From Chytridium lagenaria (Eukaryota > Chytridiomycota > Chytridiomycetes > Chytridiales > Chytridiaceae), in NCBI GenBank assembly GCA_025449115.1, contig JAHLKC010000143.1:1-64000 (forward strand): DNA of 64,000 nt. Direction: 5' to 3'. Of the stretch, positions 50,253 through 62,063 are shown in pieces. The notes under the pieces were generated by a model. The model searched no databases and had not been told where the DNA came from. It was given only the letters and a program-made list of their open reading frames with translations. How positions within the stretch are numbered: position 1 is the first letter of the stretch; each line of letters starts with the position of its first letter. Position numbers and translations under genes: made by a program.

Positions 50253-53200
50253 ATGCACTCCAAGTCTAACCACACCCCAATTTCTTCCCAACAGTCGCCA
50301 CCGCAAATGATCACAGACAGCCATCCAGCATCCCCCTCCTCACCTCCCTCCCCAACCCCCAACGCCATCGCAACCCCCTTGGGCTCCCTTGCCAACGACT
50401 CTTCCCATCTCCTCGATCACACCACAATGTCCACATCCACCTTACCTCCAAAAGACACCACTCCACCCCTCCTCCCCTCCTCCACTCCCATATCCTTCCT
50501 CCATCTCCGTTCGAAATCCGGCGCAGAACACCTCTACCACCCCGCCCTCCAGCCGCGGAGCCCTCAAATCTCCGTGCAAACGCTCCTCTAACACCATTCC
50601 CAGAATCCTCATCCACCACCACCACCACCAAGCCCTTATCAGCCTCCACATCCTCCACCCCAACCCCTTCCTCAGCCCCTCTCCATTATCATCATTATCA
50701 GAAAGCCACAGGGTTATCTCTTTTACCCGTATCCCCTTCACCCGCCTGCTCAGCATCAGACGTCTCATCACCCACAACCTCTGCATCCGCCTCTGAAAAC
50801 GCCGCAGAGGCATTGGTACCCGAGATCAGCGCCAACCAAGACATAGCAGATGACGATGAAGGCGTTGAAACCAACCTCCCAAGTCCAACACTCTCACCCA
50901 CAGCCGTCTCATCCATCCCTTCCACCCTCATTGAACCCACTGATTCAGACATTCCGGGATCCGTGGCGTTCTCATACGCTGCTATCGACAATGAAGTCAT
51001 GGTGTCACCGTCCCCATCAAGACGTCTACACTGGGTCTCTTAAAGTCCCCGCGATTCGACGACATGCCAAGACTTGCACCATCCACCCTTTCCACGCCAT
51101 CCCCGTGTATCCCGATCCCAAACAACATCCCCATCCCCTCCCACGTGACGCAGCATGTCCTCCCGACGCTTCTAGCGGAATTTGACCCCTCCCGTCCCGA
51201 GTTCAATCGTATATTGTGCTTGAACTGTTGAACCGGCTCTCGTCGTCGAATCTCCAGTTTGTGTCCTCTATGATTCTCCCGGCGCTGAAACGGGATTTTT
51301 TGGGGTTGCTCCCTGTTGAACTTGGGTATCAGGTTTTGGAGTATCTTGATTTGAGGAGTCTTGGACGGTGTGCGAGGGTGTGTGAGGGGTGGAGGAGGGT
51401 TGTGGAGGGGGAGGGAGCGGAGGTTGGGGTTTGGAAACGGAGGCTTGTGAGGGAGGGGTGGTTTAGGGTTGAGGAGGTGAGGAGGGAGGAGAGGGTTGTG
51501 GGGTTGGAGGGTGTGGGGAGGGATGTGGGGAAGGGGGGGGAGGATGTGGGGAATGGGGAGAGTGCGTTTTTTGGGGGTGGGGTTGGGGAGGAGGAGGAGG
51601 AGGATGAGGAAGGAGGTTGGGCGGATGTGGAGGAGGAGGATGAGGAGGATGATGATGATGATGAGATTGTGAGTGTTGCGTCGTGTTGTTGATGGGTGTG
51701 GGTGTCGGAAGTGGAGGGACCGAGACATGTTATAAGAGGTTGTTTAGACGACATTATGCTACGAGACAGAATTGGGTGCATGGACGGTGTAAGACGATTA
51801 CGTTTCCGGGACATGGGATGAATGTGGTGACGTGTTTGCAGTTTGATGATGAGAAGATTGTGTCGGGGTGAGTCTTTTTTGTTTTTTTTTGCTATTTTTT
51901 TGTGGGTTTTTTTTTCTTTTGGTACTCCACCGCGCCGCACCGTTTAAAAGCGTCGGGGGTGGGATGGTCTATATTTATTTATAATATGGTTTTAGTTGTT
52001 GTTTTTTTTAACAAAAGAAAAGGGCATGGAAAACTTTATTTTTATTGTGTTTTAAATCTTGTGTTGTTATTTGTAGATCGGATGACGCTACCATCCACGT
52101 GTACGACGTCAACAATGGCAAGCTTTTGAAAAAGCTGGAAGGCCATGAAGGCGGTGTCTGGGCGTTACAATACTGGAACAACACCCTTGTCTCTGGTTCC
52201 ACTGACCGTACCGTTCGCGTGTGGGACCTCACCACTGGTCGCTGTTCCCACATTTTCGATGGACATACCTCTACTGTTCGCTGTCTCATGATTGTCAAGG
52301 CTTTGGATACACCTGATCCTACCATTGACCCGCCTTGCCCGCTGATTGTGACGGGGTCGAGGGACGCTACGTTGAGGGTGTGGAGGTTACCTGATACAGT
52401 GACGACGGATGTGGAGCCGGGAAATGGGGCGGCGTATTTCATGCATACGTTGACGGGACATACGAACAGCGTGAGGGCTATTGCGGGGTATGGACGAGTT
52501 CTTGTGTCTGGGAGTTATGATTGTACGGTCCGTGTGTGGGATCTTGTGACGGGGGCTGCTGTGCATTGTTTCCGAGGACATAGAGAAAAAGTGTATAGTG
52601 TTGGATACTCGCATGAGCTTTTTCGAGCCGTGTCTGGATCGATGGATGCGACTGTGCGTGTGTGGTGTACACGTACGGGGGCGATGTTGTTTAACCTTGA
52701 GGGACATACGAGTCTTGTAGGGTTGCTTGAGGTGTCGACGAGGTATGTTGTGAGTGCGGCTGCGGATGCGACGTTGAGGGTGTGGGATGCGAGGACTGGA
52801 GGGTGTTTGGCGACGCTTGCGGGCCATGGGGCGGCGATTACGTGTTTTCAACATGATGAAGGGTTGAATCGGATTGTGAGTGGGAGTGATGGGGGGGTGA
52901 AGGTTTGGGAGTTGAAGGGGGAGGAGGAGGGACGGTCATGTCGTGGGCCTGTTGTGGGGAGGTTTTGGAGGGATGTTGGGGGGGCGTGCAAGGGGTTTGG
53001 AGGGTTCGGATGGATGAGAGGCGGTTGGTGAGTGCTGTGCAGAGGGAGGGGGGAGGACTTGGTTTGAGGTTTTGGATTTTGGGGAGGGGGTTGAGGCTGG
53101 GGAGAGGGTTGAGGGGGTTGGGGATGGGGAGGAGGGGGAGGGGAGGGGAGGAAGGGGTGGGGGAGACGCATGGGGAGTTTGAGTTGCCGGGGTCTGTGGT

Positions 53201-53446
53201 TGAGGGTGTGGAGGGGGTGGGGAGGGTGGAGAGGAGGAAGAGGAGGAGGAGGAGGAGGAGTTGGAGGAGAGTGAAGAGGTGGGAGGAGGAGAGGGAGTTG
53301 TGATGCCGTTGTTGGTGGCTGTGCCTTTACCGCCTGTTGTGCAGTTGCAGTCGTTTCGGGGACATGGTGGTGGGACGACGACGACGCATTTGAGACAGTA
53401 TTATCAGCAGTTGGGGGAGGGAGTGGGAGTGGGGAGAGTGTTGTGA
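50253..53446 (+). CDS. CDC4: F-box/WD40 protein, Cdc4/Pop1 type
   Basis: Substrate receptor of an SCF ubiquitin ligase: the F-box binds Skp1, the WD40 propeller binds phosphodegrons. The N-terminal 300 residues are Ser/Pro-rich and disordered. The F-box is at 51290-51420: LGLLPVELGYQVLEYLDLRS then LGRCARVCEGWRRVVE, VWKRRL. An acidic insert follows. WD40 repeats start at TITFPGHGMNVVTCLQFDD, cross an intron (51868-52076) and continue as at least seven blades with GH...WD spacing, for example SGSTDRTVRVWDL, TGSRDATLRVWRL, SGSYDCTVRVWDL and SGSMDATVRVW. The end, GVQGVWRVRMDERRLVSAVQ then RTWFEVLDF, is the Cdc4/Pop1 C-terminal strand. Frame breaks lie near 50590, 51010, 51200, 51690, 52980 and 53050, mostly in G runs. 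Confidence 0.9.
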
Positions 53447-53639
53447 GGATGGAGAGGGGGGGGAGGGAGGTCATGGGGAGGGGAGCTCGAGTTTGAGGCC
53501 TTTGGAGATACCAAGGGTGGTGAGGGGGGAGAGGGGTCTGGGTCGGGTTCTGCGGATGGAGGGGTTGGGGAGGGGGAGATGGGGTGGAGTGACATGGGCA
53601 CGTTTAATGGGGTATATTTGTTGATTTGTGGGTGTTGGG

Positions 53640-54352
53640 ATGAGTTTGTTTTTTTTTGACATTTCCTTTTCGCTTTTAATCATTATATATGTTTTATTCT
53701 CTCTCTTTTTTTTTTTCTCTCTTGTCTCTTGCATTATGAATATTATTATATTTTTTTTATCTTTTCGAGTACGTACGTATGTTTGGTTTTTTTTTTTTCA
53801 CGCAATGTTTTTTTTTTCTTTTTCTTCTTTATGAATGGATGTGGTTGGTGTGATGGGGGTTTTGTTGTTTTTTTTGGAGGGATTTTCCCCTCTTTTTCGC
53901 ATATACACAATATTTTCTTTTTTTGGGGAGGCGAAGGTGGTTGCTGCTGTTTTCTTTTAGTGTTGTGTTGTTGGAGGAGAGATGTGTTATTTTGATGTGT
54001 GTAGAGAGGGTGAGGGAAGTTTGAAGTAAAAGTTGAATTTATATTTTGTATGAGTTGAATGAATAAGTCATGAGAAGTGTGAATGGAGTTGAGTAATATA
54101 TAGTAGTATTTATTTAATAAGTGGAGAGTATTTAATATGAAAGTGAAGGGAGTGTATTTTAGTCCACTTGTCATATTAAATATATTATTGTATATAAATA
54201 AATAATTAAATTTAAATAAATAAATAAAATGATTTGTACGACTCTTCTCTCCCCTTCTGTGCTATAGCTCTTGAAGAGTGTTTTTTTTTTTTTGTTTTTG
54301 TTTTTAATAATAATAATTAAATATTAATATTATTATTTAAATATATATTATA
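53640..54352. other. T-rich 3' flank and second AT-rich island
   Basis: 53640-53930 is T-rich on the sense strand of the F-box gene. 54020-54360 is AT-rich (repeated AATAAATAA, TTAAATATTAA). No gene is supported; open frames consist of poly-F/K tracts. Confidence 0.5.
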
Positions 54353-54365
54353 GTGCAGTTTACAG

Positions 54366-54412
54366 ATCCATCCATCCATCCATCCATCCATTATTTGTCT
54401 GTCTGTCTGTGT
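54366..54412. repeat. ATCC then GTCT microsatellite
   Basis: Six ATCC units followed by GTCT units, next to the AT-rich island and upstream of the J-domain gene. Trinucleotide ACT and CATCAT runs follow up to 54600. Confidence 0.85.
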
Positions 54413-54639
54413 GATATAGTTTACATCATATTTACATACCCAGCACTATTCACTACTACTACTACTACATCATCATCATCATCACTATCGCTTATCACTA
54501 TATCATCTTTTAGTTTCATATCTACTCACTCACTCTACTCACTACTACTCACTACTACTCACTCTACTCACTACTACTCTTACTCACTACCCTTTACTCA
54601 ATACTACCATTCAACAACAACAAGTACTACTAAAAAGAG

Positions 54640-56546
54640 ATGGAGTCTGATCCTGCAGGTGTGCCACCTCATCAGCAGTATGGCTTTGCAAGAGACTACT
54701 ATGAGCTGTTGGAGATTCCAAGGACGGCAGACAAGGAGGCTATCAAAAAGGTATTTATTTTTGTATTGGATTGTAAAGTGCCACTTTTTCCCTTTTTTTT
54801 TGTTTTCTCTTTTTTTTTGTTTTCTCTCTATGGTATTCTGTTAAAGGATGGGAGGAGGGAAGTGAGTGAGTGAATGGATGAAATGATGAAATGATGGGGT
54901 TGGAGATTGGAGGTGATCGGTGGTTTTTTTGGGGATGACTGTGGATGCGTTTCTTCTAAATCATGATTTAGGCATACCGAAAGCAGGCATTGAGGAATCA
55001 CCCTGTAAGTTTATTAAAAGATCCCTTGTGTCGTTATTTTTTATTCCAACCGACTCATGAGATTCAAAATAGGACAAGGTCGGCTCTGACCCCGAAAAGG
55101 TAGCAAAGTTTCAAGCCATCAGCCGTGCAAATGAAGTTCTTTGTGAGTTGGGAATGCATTCTACAAAAGAGTAAAGAATAGATAGGAGGACTAATGTAGA
55201 TCATCTTTATTAGCTGACGACAAGAAACGTAGCATTTACGATAAATACGGCGAACAAGGTGTCATCATGATGGACCGTATCCCCTTTATCGACCCCGAGA
55301 TTCTCCTCGCCCTCAACCGCACCATCCTCATTGCAACCCTCTTTGTCATTGCCCTCCTCCTCTTCCCCATCTTCATCTCGCTCCGCGCTGACGGGAAAGT
55401 CTCATGGTCTTGGCCCGTGTGTTTATCCCCGCTATCTCGCCGTGGGAGCCATCATTCTCAGCATTGCCATGGCACCCAATGAGGGGGACGCGGATGAGGA
55501 TGATGAAGATGCGCACACGAATTCAACGGCGGCCGAGGAGACCAATCTGACACCCGAGGAGCGACAAAAGAAAAAGAAACGATCCAATGTCACTGAAAAG
55601 ATTGGAGCTTGCGTGTACCTCGTTGTTGTTCTCTCCTTTATTGTGCTCTTGTCGCTTCGTCTTCATGGATTGTTTGAGTCTTGGTGGGTTGTCTTTGTGC
55701 CGTGGTATCTTTTGGAGGGAGTGCATTTCTTGATGTCGGCGAAAAGTGTGTTGGGGAGGATTTCGAAAGGGTTGGTGGTGGAAGTGCAGCCTGTTGGAAG
55801 ACCGGAGGGAGAGGAGCAGGAGGCGGTGGAGATGTTTACGAGGGAGTTTACGGGGATGGAGGTGTTTGGATTGGTTTCGGAGGAGCTTGTTGGGTGGGGG
55901 TTGAGGATTGCGCAGGGGGTTTTGGTGCCGTTAAAGTTGATGAACCCGGATGCCTTTAGTTGGGCGTGAGTATTCACCATTTGATATTTTTTTCTTTCTA
56001 TCCTTTCTATATATGAGTTTTGAGCATTTCCCTTTTCCGTTTTTGATTTTTTTTTTTATCTGCTTTTTTTGTTAACCTTTTTCATCCTATTTCTTCACAA
56101 TTTTTTTATTCTTCTTTCTAACAATTTTTTATAGAATCACCTTTACTCCCGCCTTCCTCATTGGCGGCGTCCACTTCCTCTCCATCATCCTCAGCTGCGT
56201 CCACTCTCGCACCGACAAATCCGTCCCCCCCGAAGTCAACTCTGACCGTCGCAGTCGTCAAACAGCGCGTTTCATCCTCCTCGCCATCGCCTCCATCCTC
56301 ATGTACACGATGATTGGCCTACTGATCCGACGTCTCAACCACATGGACACGCTCGACCCTTCGTCGGCCGTCATCCTCATTCCGGCGTTTATCGTCTTGT
56401 CGCTGGTGTTGATGGTGGTGGGGTGTTGTTTGCCTTGTATGCTTTGTTTGACGAGGATGGGGTTGCAGGCTGAGTTGAGGAATGCAAAGGATGAAGGGAC
56501 TTGGATGAGGAGTGTTGTGCCGTCTGACAGGAGGATTGAGGCGTGA
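54640..56546 (+). CDS. J-domain protein fused to TMEM185-like membrane domain
   Basis: Exons 54640-54750, 54972-55004, 55073-55142, 55214-55965 and 56135-56546. The N-terminal J domain reads DYYELLEIPRTADKEAIKK, AYRKQALRNHPDK (the HPD motif that stimulates Hsp70 is split by an intron), ISRANEVLSDDKKRSIYDKY and GEQG. It is followed not by a G/F region but by membrane helices: LIATLFVIALLLFPIFISLR with ADGKVSWSWPV, VYLVVVLSFIVLLSLRLHGL with FESWWVVFVPWYL, and later LIGGVHFLSIILS and ILIPAFIVLSLVLMVV. The paired pattern SLRxDGxxxWxWxxVFxP matches the TMEM185/Fragile-X-F family. Likely an ER- or endomembrane-anchored Hsp70 co-chaperone with the J domain in the cytosol. One frame break near 55410 lies inside the first TMEM185-like unit. 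Confidence 0.85.
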
Positions 56547-57036
56547 TTTTTCTTTTTTTTTTTTTTCCCAACCCTCTGGTGTCCTTTTTTTTTTTCCCCA
56601 CGTTTCCACCACGTGAAAAAGTAGTCTTTCTTTTATCATCGCCCCGTTTTTCTGAATAATGCATCCCCCCATCACCCCCCCTTTCCATTTTTTTTTTTTG
56701 TAGCTGCGTATACTACTGATTTGGGTTATTTTCTTTATATTTTTTATAGCGTGTTTTTTTTTTATGCGTTTGCTTTTACGCCTACCCTTCCCCCCCTCCC
56801 CTTTTTTTTTCTTTTGCATTTCATGGTTTGTTTTGTTTTGATGTTGTGGCGTCCCCGCCGTTTGGGTTTTGTTTGTCGGTTGTTGAACCCCCCTTCCTTG
56901 ACATTTCTTCCACCTGTTTTTTTGTTGATGGTGTTTTTTTTGTTGTTTTGAATATAGAGTGATACGTCAAGTTTGTTATTGTGTGCGTTTATCAGGGAAA
57001 CGCGTTTCTGGGACGTTGATGATGGTGGGTTTTTTT
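56547..57036. other. T-rich 3' flank of the J-domain gene
   Basis: Long T tracts with C-rich interruptions on the sense strand, like the 3' flanks of other genes here. No independent feature. Confidence 0.5.
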
Positions 57037-57238
57037 TATCAGCAACTCATCGAATCCGGCTGGTTTGTTGACGTTGTCTAGAGGCCGCAAAAGAAAAAGT
57101 CGCCTTGAATGGGTTTGCATTCATTATCTTTTTTTTCATCAGCAACTCATCAAATCCGGATGCTTTGTTCAAGAAGGGTTTGTAGACGTTGTCTAGAGGC
57201 CGCAAAAAAAGTCGCCTTGAATGGGTTTGCATTCAACC
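57037..57238. repeat. Direct tandem duplication, about 100 bp x 2
   Basis: Copy 1 (about 57037-57136) and copy 2 (about 57137-57238) share, in order, ATCAGCAACTCATC, AATCCGG, GACGTTGTCTAGAGGCCGCA and GTCGCCTTGAATGGGTTTGC followed by ATTCA. Copy 2 has a short insertion (CAAGAAGGGTT). The duplication lies just upstream of the LTP1 start at 57320, so it may include promoter sequence. Confidence 0.85.
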
Positions 57239-57319
57239 ACGTATAATATTTGTTCTGGAATTTTTGGATTTCAACGTTTTTGGGGGTCGCCCACAGGTTT
57301 GTCAGGATTGTATCCCAGC

Positions 57320-58385
57320 ATGCCCATCTCTGTCCTCTTCCTATGTCTCGGTAAGCTCTACGCCCCGTTCCCCAATATGGATTGACACTTTACAGGTAAC
57401 ATTTGTCGGTCACCCATGGCCGAAGCTGTCTTAAAGACGTTGTCAAGAGACATGGGCTTGAAGCACATTTTGAAAGAATCGATAGTGCTGGGACGGCTGG
57501 ATATCATGTTGGGGATAGACCTGATCCGGTGAGTTTCTTTTTTTTCCGGAGGTGTTTTTTTTGGGTGGAGTGGATGGAGGTTTTTTGGAGCTTGGGGGTA
57601 AGCTGTTTTTTAAAGTTTGCATGGGGGTGGAGTTTCGGTGGATGGAGTTTTTTTAACGGATCTTTGTTTCTGCTGTTTTTTAAAGTCTGCATGCTGGTGG
57701 AGCTTCGTTGGCTGGACTTTTCAACGGACCTTGGTCCTGCGATTTTTTTAAAGTCTACATGCTGTTTAAAGTCTGCATGCTGGTGGAGCTTCGTTGGCTG
57801 GACCTTTCAATGGATTTTGGGTCCTGCGATTTTTTTAAAGTCTGCATGCTGGTGGAACTTTGTTGGCTGGGCCGTTCAACTGCTCCTGTTCCTGCGTATA
57901 CTAAAATTCTTGGTTATACTTAAGCGAACCGTCGAAACCTGTAAATCCAACCGCGTCCCCATCGACCATCGAGGTCGTCAACTCACATCCACCGATTTCA
58001 CACACTTTGATTTTATTCTATGCATGGATGATGTGAGTTTCATGGCCGCCATGCATTATTTCTAACGCTTCCAAAGTCAAACATGTCCAACGCTGAAAGG
58101 GTTAGACCTCGACATGGCGGAAAGGCTAAAGGTACAGTATCATTTCAAATCCGTAGTCACGTTCAAACTCAATCCCTTTTCCCGCTGTTTCGCTACGCTT
58201 TCGTTTTTTTTTTTTAAAACTTTTTTCGGTTTTCAATGGTAGTCCAACTGTTCGGTCAATATGATCCAAAGGGTGAACGTATCATCGAAGACCCCTATTA
58301 TGGAGGCGTTGAGGGATTCCAGCATAACTTTGAGCAAGTTACAAGAGCATCGGAGGGGTTTCTCACGAGCCAAGGTTTCCTGTAA
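57320..58385 (+). CDS. LTP1: Low-molecular-weight protein tyrosine phosphatase
   Basis: Dephosphorylates phosphotyrosine (acid phosphatase 1 family), cytosolic. Five exons: 57320-57350, 57396-57528, 57925-58032, 58077-58131 and 58243-58385. Exon 1 encodes MPISVLFLCLG and joins to NICRSPMAEAVL, giving the CxxxxxR P-loop (CLGNICRS) with catalytic Cys and Arg split by the first intron. DSAGTAGYHVGDRPDP and FDFILCMDD are conserved. EDPYYGG carries the general-acid Asp near the C-terminus, followed by FEQVTRASEGFL. About 155 residues, typical. One base appears missing near 57437, between VLK and DVVKRHGLEAHFERID. Intron 2 (57529-57924) is unusually long and filled with a degenerate repeat. Confidence 0.92.
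57601..57885 (+). repeat. Degenerate tandem repeat inside LTP1 intron 2
   Basis: Four or five copies of a segment beginning TTTTTTAAAGTCTGCATGC and continuing TGGTGGAGCTTCGTTGGCTG, then GAC. They are spaced 60-100 bases apart. The first copy is the most diverged; one copy is truncated at 57745-57765. The expansion explains why this intron is about 400 bases when most in this window are 40-120. Confidence 0.85.
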
Positions 58386-58705
58386 TTCGTAACATAGTTT
58401 TAACTTGTAAAACACTTTTTAAAATATACAATGAACCGGTTCAATGAAGCATCTTTGGTAGTATTTCTACATCAAAGTGAAGGAGAACTGAATATCACGG
58501 TGTTTATACGTTTTTATTAAAACTCCGTTAAAAAAAAAAAGCCCGCGAGATGTAGCGTATGAAAAGAAGAAAAAAAAGATATACTCCAATCCAAACTGTG
58601 TCAATAAACACTAAAATGATATCTATACAAAATCAACAACAAGCAGATGGCAAAAAAACAAAACCCCATCCAAAAACAGTATTCAAATCTACGCAGTCGA
58701 CACCG

Positions 58706-59639
58706 TCACCTGCGGCAACTTTGCCCCCTGCGAAACAGCTCCATCCCAACCACCCCAGCTCCAGAAGAAGCCGTCACAGCCGCCACAACCTTTGCCTTAT
58801 ACTGGCTAAACTCCCACTCGATCTCGTGCCAGACTTTGACAATGTGGAAACACTGGATGCAGCTGACGCCGATGAAGGTGTTGTAGGCGAGACTTTCTGA
58901 ACAGACGGAGACGGCGGGGAAAGGTGGGATGCTGGGGCTGATGCAATGGACGATGGGGAGGATGGGGAGACTCGAGGAGCTGCGGGGAGGGGTGTGTCGA
59001 TGATGGCGGGTGCGCTTGCGGGGGATGGTTCAAAGGATGTGGAAGTTGAGCGACCGATAAGAAGAACACGGGTGGTTGAAGGGGTTGAGGAGTCGGAGGA
59101 GGCTTCGTGGGTGGATGAGACCGAGTGAGGGGTGAGACAATGGAGGAGGGAGCGCGAGAGGTGGATCGAGAACCCGGGTGGGAGCGAAGAGAAGGGGAAG
59201 TAGGGGTAAGACCAGGCACGACGATGCCGTCAGGAAGTTGAAGTTTACGGATAGTGCGGGTCCCGACACGACGTCTACCGTTCGAGTGGGTGCTAGAGTT
59301 CCCGCCGCCAGGGGAGTGGAGGTGGTGGTGGTGATGGTGATGATGGTGAGAGGCGCTGGAGGAGTGGTGTGTGGGTGTGGCGGATGTGGGTGTGCCGTCG
59401 GTTGAGCCGGTTGTACCTGCATGGGTGATCCGGAGGGGAGGTGAAGGGAGACAGGGGAGCGGGGTTGAGAGTGGAAGTGCGGGAATGTTCGGAAGGTTGT
59501 ATGTTCAGGATGTTGGGTGTAAGGGGACATCGTATGATTTGCATGCATGAGGGAGGCAAGATGGGCAGCAACTTCATTGTCAGAAGGTTGAAGGACGACG
59601 CGCTCGGTAATCTCTTCCGTTGGAGTGGATAAATTGTGT

Positions 59640-59671
<32 letters not shown>

Positions 59672-61703
59672 GAGAAGGTGATGGTACGGAAGCGATGAGA
59701 GGCCAGTCGAAGAGTTGTTGCGGAAAGCAGATGATAGAGGTGCTGATGAGTAGGGAGAGAGTGGATCAAGTCCATTTCGGTGGTGATTGAGATTGTGGGA
59801 ATGAGAGTGAGAGTGAGAATGAGAATGTGAATATGAATGTGAATGTGACGAAGAAGCATGGTGCGGAGTTGGCGCAGGTGTGCTCTGAACGCTAAGGGTG
59901 GAGAAATCGTCCGATACATCCGAACGGTTATCTGCGTATACATTGGCACCTGGAGCAGACTTAATGGATGCCGGAGGGTGAGGATGCGCGCTAGGATGTC
60001 TGTGGCGAATGAAAGATGCACGGGTAGAATGACTGGGAGATTGTCCCATATCAGAGGCTGGACCTCGATGGTACGCATGCCGAACAGAAGCGCCAGATTC
60101 TGACACAGAGGACCGAATCCTAAAGCCTACGTACGATCGTTAAAACTATATACCTTGAAAAAGAGAAACACAAACCTCCTTCCAATTTACCAAAGTTATC
60201 TCCAACGGCACCTGTATGTGACGCACTGCCCGGCAAGGTCACTCTCGCCCTCAGCACACTCCTCTGCGCCAACACCTCACCCTCCTCCTTCTCCACCAGC
60301 CCCACCACTGCCGCTTGCAAACCAACAGGTACCTTCTCTGCAGCCGACAAATTCCGGTAAAGCACGTATCCATAGTTCCGCGCATCCCCATCAGCATCCG
60401 ACGAGTATGTCCCCTCTCCAAAGTCAACGTACTCATTTCCAACCCATTTTTGTATGTGAGGTCGGTTAATCATAAACGTTTCACGTTCGTGATCGACGGG
60501 TTCAGATTCTTCCTGTCGGGGCGTCAAAGGATCGCGACCTAAGAAAAGATAAATCGAAGGCTCGGTCAAAATCCAGAAAGAAAACAGTGACAAAGTAAAA
60601 AGAAAGTGTAAAGGCGCATAGAAGGCGTCTCACCATTTCCCGGTCCCCTATTCTCATCCTCTTTTTTTGAAATAAACTCCAACGACAAATTATGTATCAA
60701 CAGCGGTAGATCATCCTGAAACATCTTCCTAAGTTGTCCCTCAATCTGGTTCTGTAAAAACCGTCGAATATTTGGAATATTATCAAACGTCGAATTCACG
60801 TCGACTCGTTCCAATGGGTCGTTTTGAATACCAGCGTAATCCCTCGCGCTTTATCGACGACAAGGACAATAATACCACGAAGCTTGAGGTTACTGATGCG
60901 GAGACGCATAGGGACGATCAAAGGGAGGTTGCGGCGAGCATGCCGGTGCGATGACCAATTTTAAGGTTTTGTTTGGGGAGGTTGAGAGGGTTTGCCTGAA
61001 TAAATCGAATATTAGAGCCAGCTGAACGGGGTTTTCAAGGTTGCGATGTATCCGAATTTTTCTACCTGAACTTTGGTTTGAAGAACAACGTAAGCATCTC
61101 CACTGTAAACAAGCTTAAAGATTCCCCGAAACCGCTCCTCTGCTAATTCACCAATCTCCAATATTTCAAGTTCAGGAGGCTACATTGAACAAAAGAAGAA
61201 AAAACTTAGGAATCCAATTCATCCTTAAAAACGTCGACCACTAATACTGACCTTCGTCCCCATATTCAACTCCTTCACCACAATATGATCCACAATGTTT
61301 GCTGGTTTATCACCCTTGTTCAATGCTGTCGTCAACTGTTCCCGGGCTTTCGCCAAGAAGTCCGCCGAGAACCGCGGCCAATTGACCTAGTAAAGTTTCG
61401 TGAAAAATCGTAAGTAAATCGATGTGGGCATAAACGAAGTGGAGGATAGCATAAAGTTCTGAATCCTCTGAGATCAACTTAGCAATTGCTATTATTGTTA
61501 AGTTGACGTTATGCATGCCGGTTTCCATTCACAGGGCCAACGGCTGCAATCCGCCACCCATTCAGGGGTCCATCACACTTCCATGCTTTATAAAAACCCA
61601 CACCAAAAAGCGTCTTCTAGCATCCCATATCCATCTCTGGCATCTTTACAATCGCTTTATCTATCAATACCGCACCCGCATCCAGCCTCACCTTGAAGGA
61701 CAT
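58706..61703 (-). CDS. MDM34: ERMES complex subunit Mdm34
   Basis: Outer-mitochondrial-membrane subunit of the ER-mitochondria tether (Mmm1-Mdm10-Mdm12-Mdm34) that moves phospholipids. Exon 1 is only 12 bases (61703-61692, MSFK) and joins to 61386-61252 ([19 protein letters not shown], then [12 protein letters not shown]) and 61179-61066 ([20 protein letters not shown]). The next exon gives [34 protein letters not shown], and [15 protein letters not shown] with [14 protein letters not shown]. These are the SMP domain and match fungal Mdm34 throughout. An A run near 60822 is one A short (FKNDPLE). The C-terminal half is disordered, with HS repeats, poly-Q and a [14 protein letters not shown] segment. 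The stop near 58706 is approximate because the frame shifts again around 59400 and 59100. Confidence 0.92.
59636..59673 (-). repeat. Poly-glutamine tract in MDM34
   Basis: CTG/TTG triplets on the plus strand encode about 12 consecutive Gln on the minus strand. Mixed CAG/CAA codons make the tract relatively stable. Confidence 0.85.
59797..59858 (-). repeat. HS dipeptide repeat in MDM34
   Basis: GAGTGAGAGTGAGAATGAGA-type hexamers on the plus strand encode alternating His-Ser (about nine HS pairs with one Tyr) on the minus strand. Confidence 0.85.
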
Positions 61704-62063
61704 GGTCCGTCAAAACCGAACGAATTCAAAGAAGCTTTGTGACCGTTTTTGCCTTTTCCAAAAATAAAAATGGTGGTCCTAATATTCCCATTGACTAATT
61801 ACAACTTTAACAAAGGATGCTCGAATGTTTTCCTCACAGATAAATGAGACGAATTAACGGTGATATTTCATTGCATCACAAAACATCTGCTTTACTTTAA
61901 AACAACAATAAAAAAGTCAAAACGTAGACATCATTAGGCGCGTAGGCCAGCATGCTCTAACACAGACAGGACATCAAAAAACAAAGCAACTGCGAAGAAT
62001 AAATGAAACATGAAGACGCAACGAAGAGAGAAGATACGGAAGGCTGACGAAGCAATGGATAGA
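61704..62063. other. Short intergenic region, MDM34 promoter side
   Basis: About 360 bases between the MDM34 start and the SPB1 stop, both on the minus strand. It should contain the MDM34 promoter and the SPB1 3' flank. No core element stands out. Confidence 0.45.
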
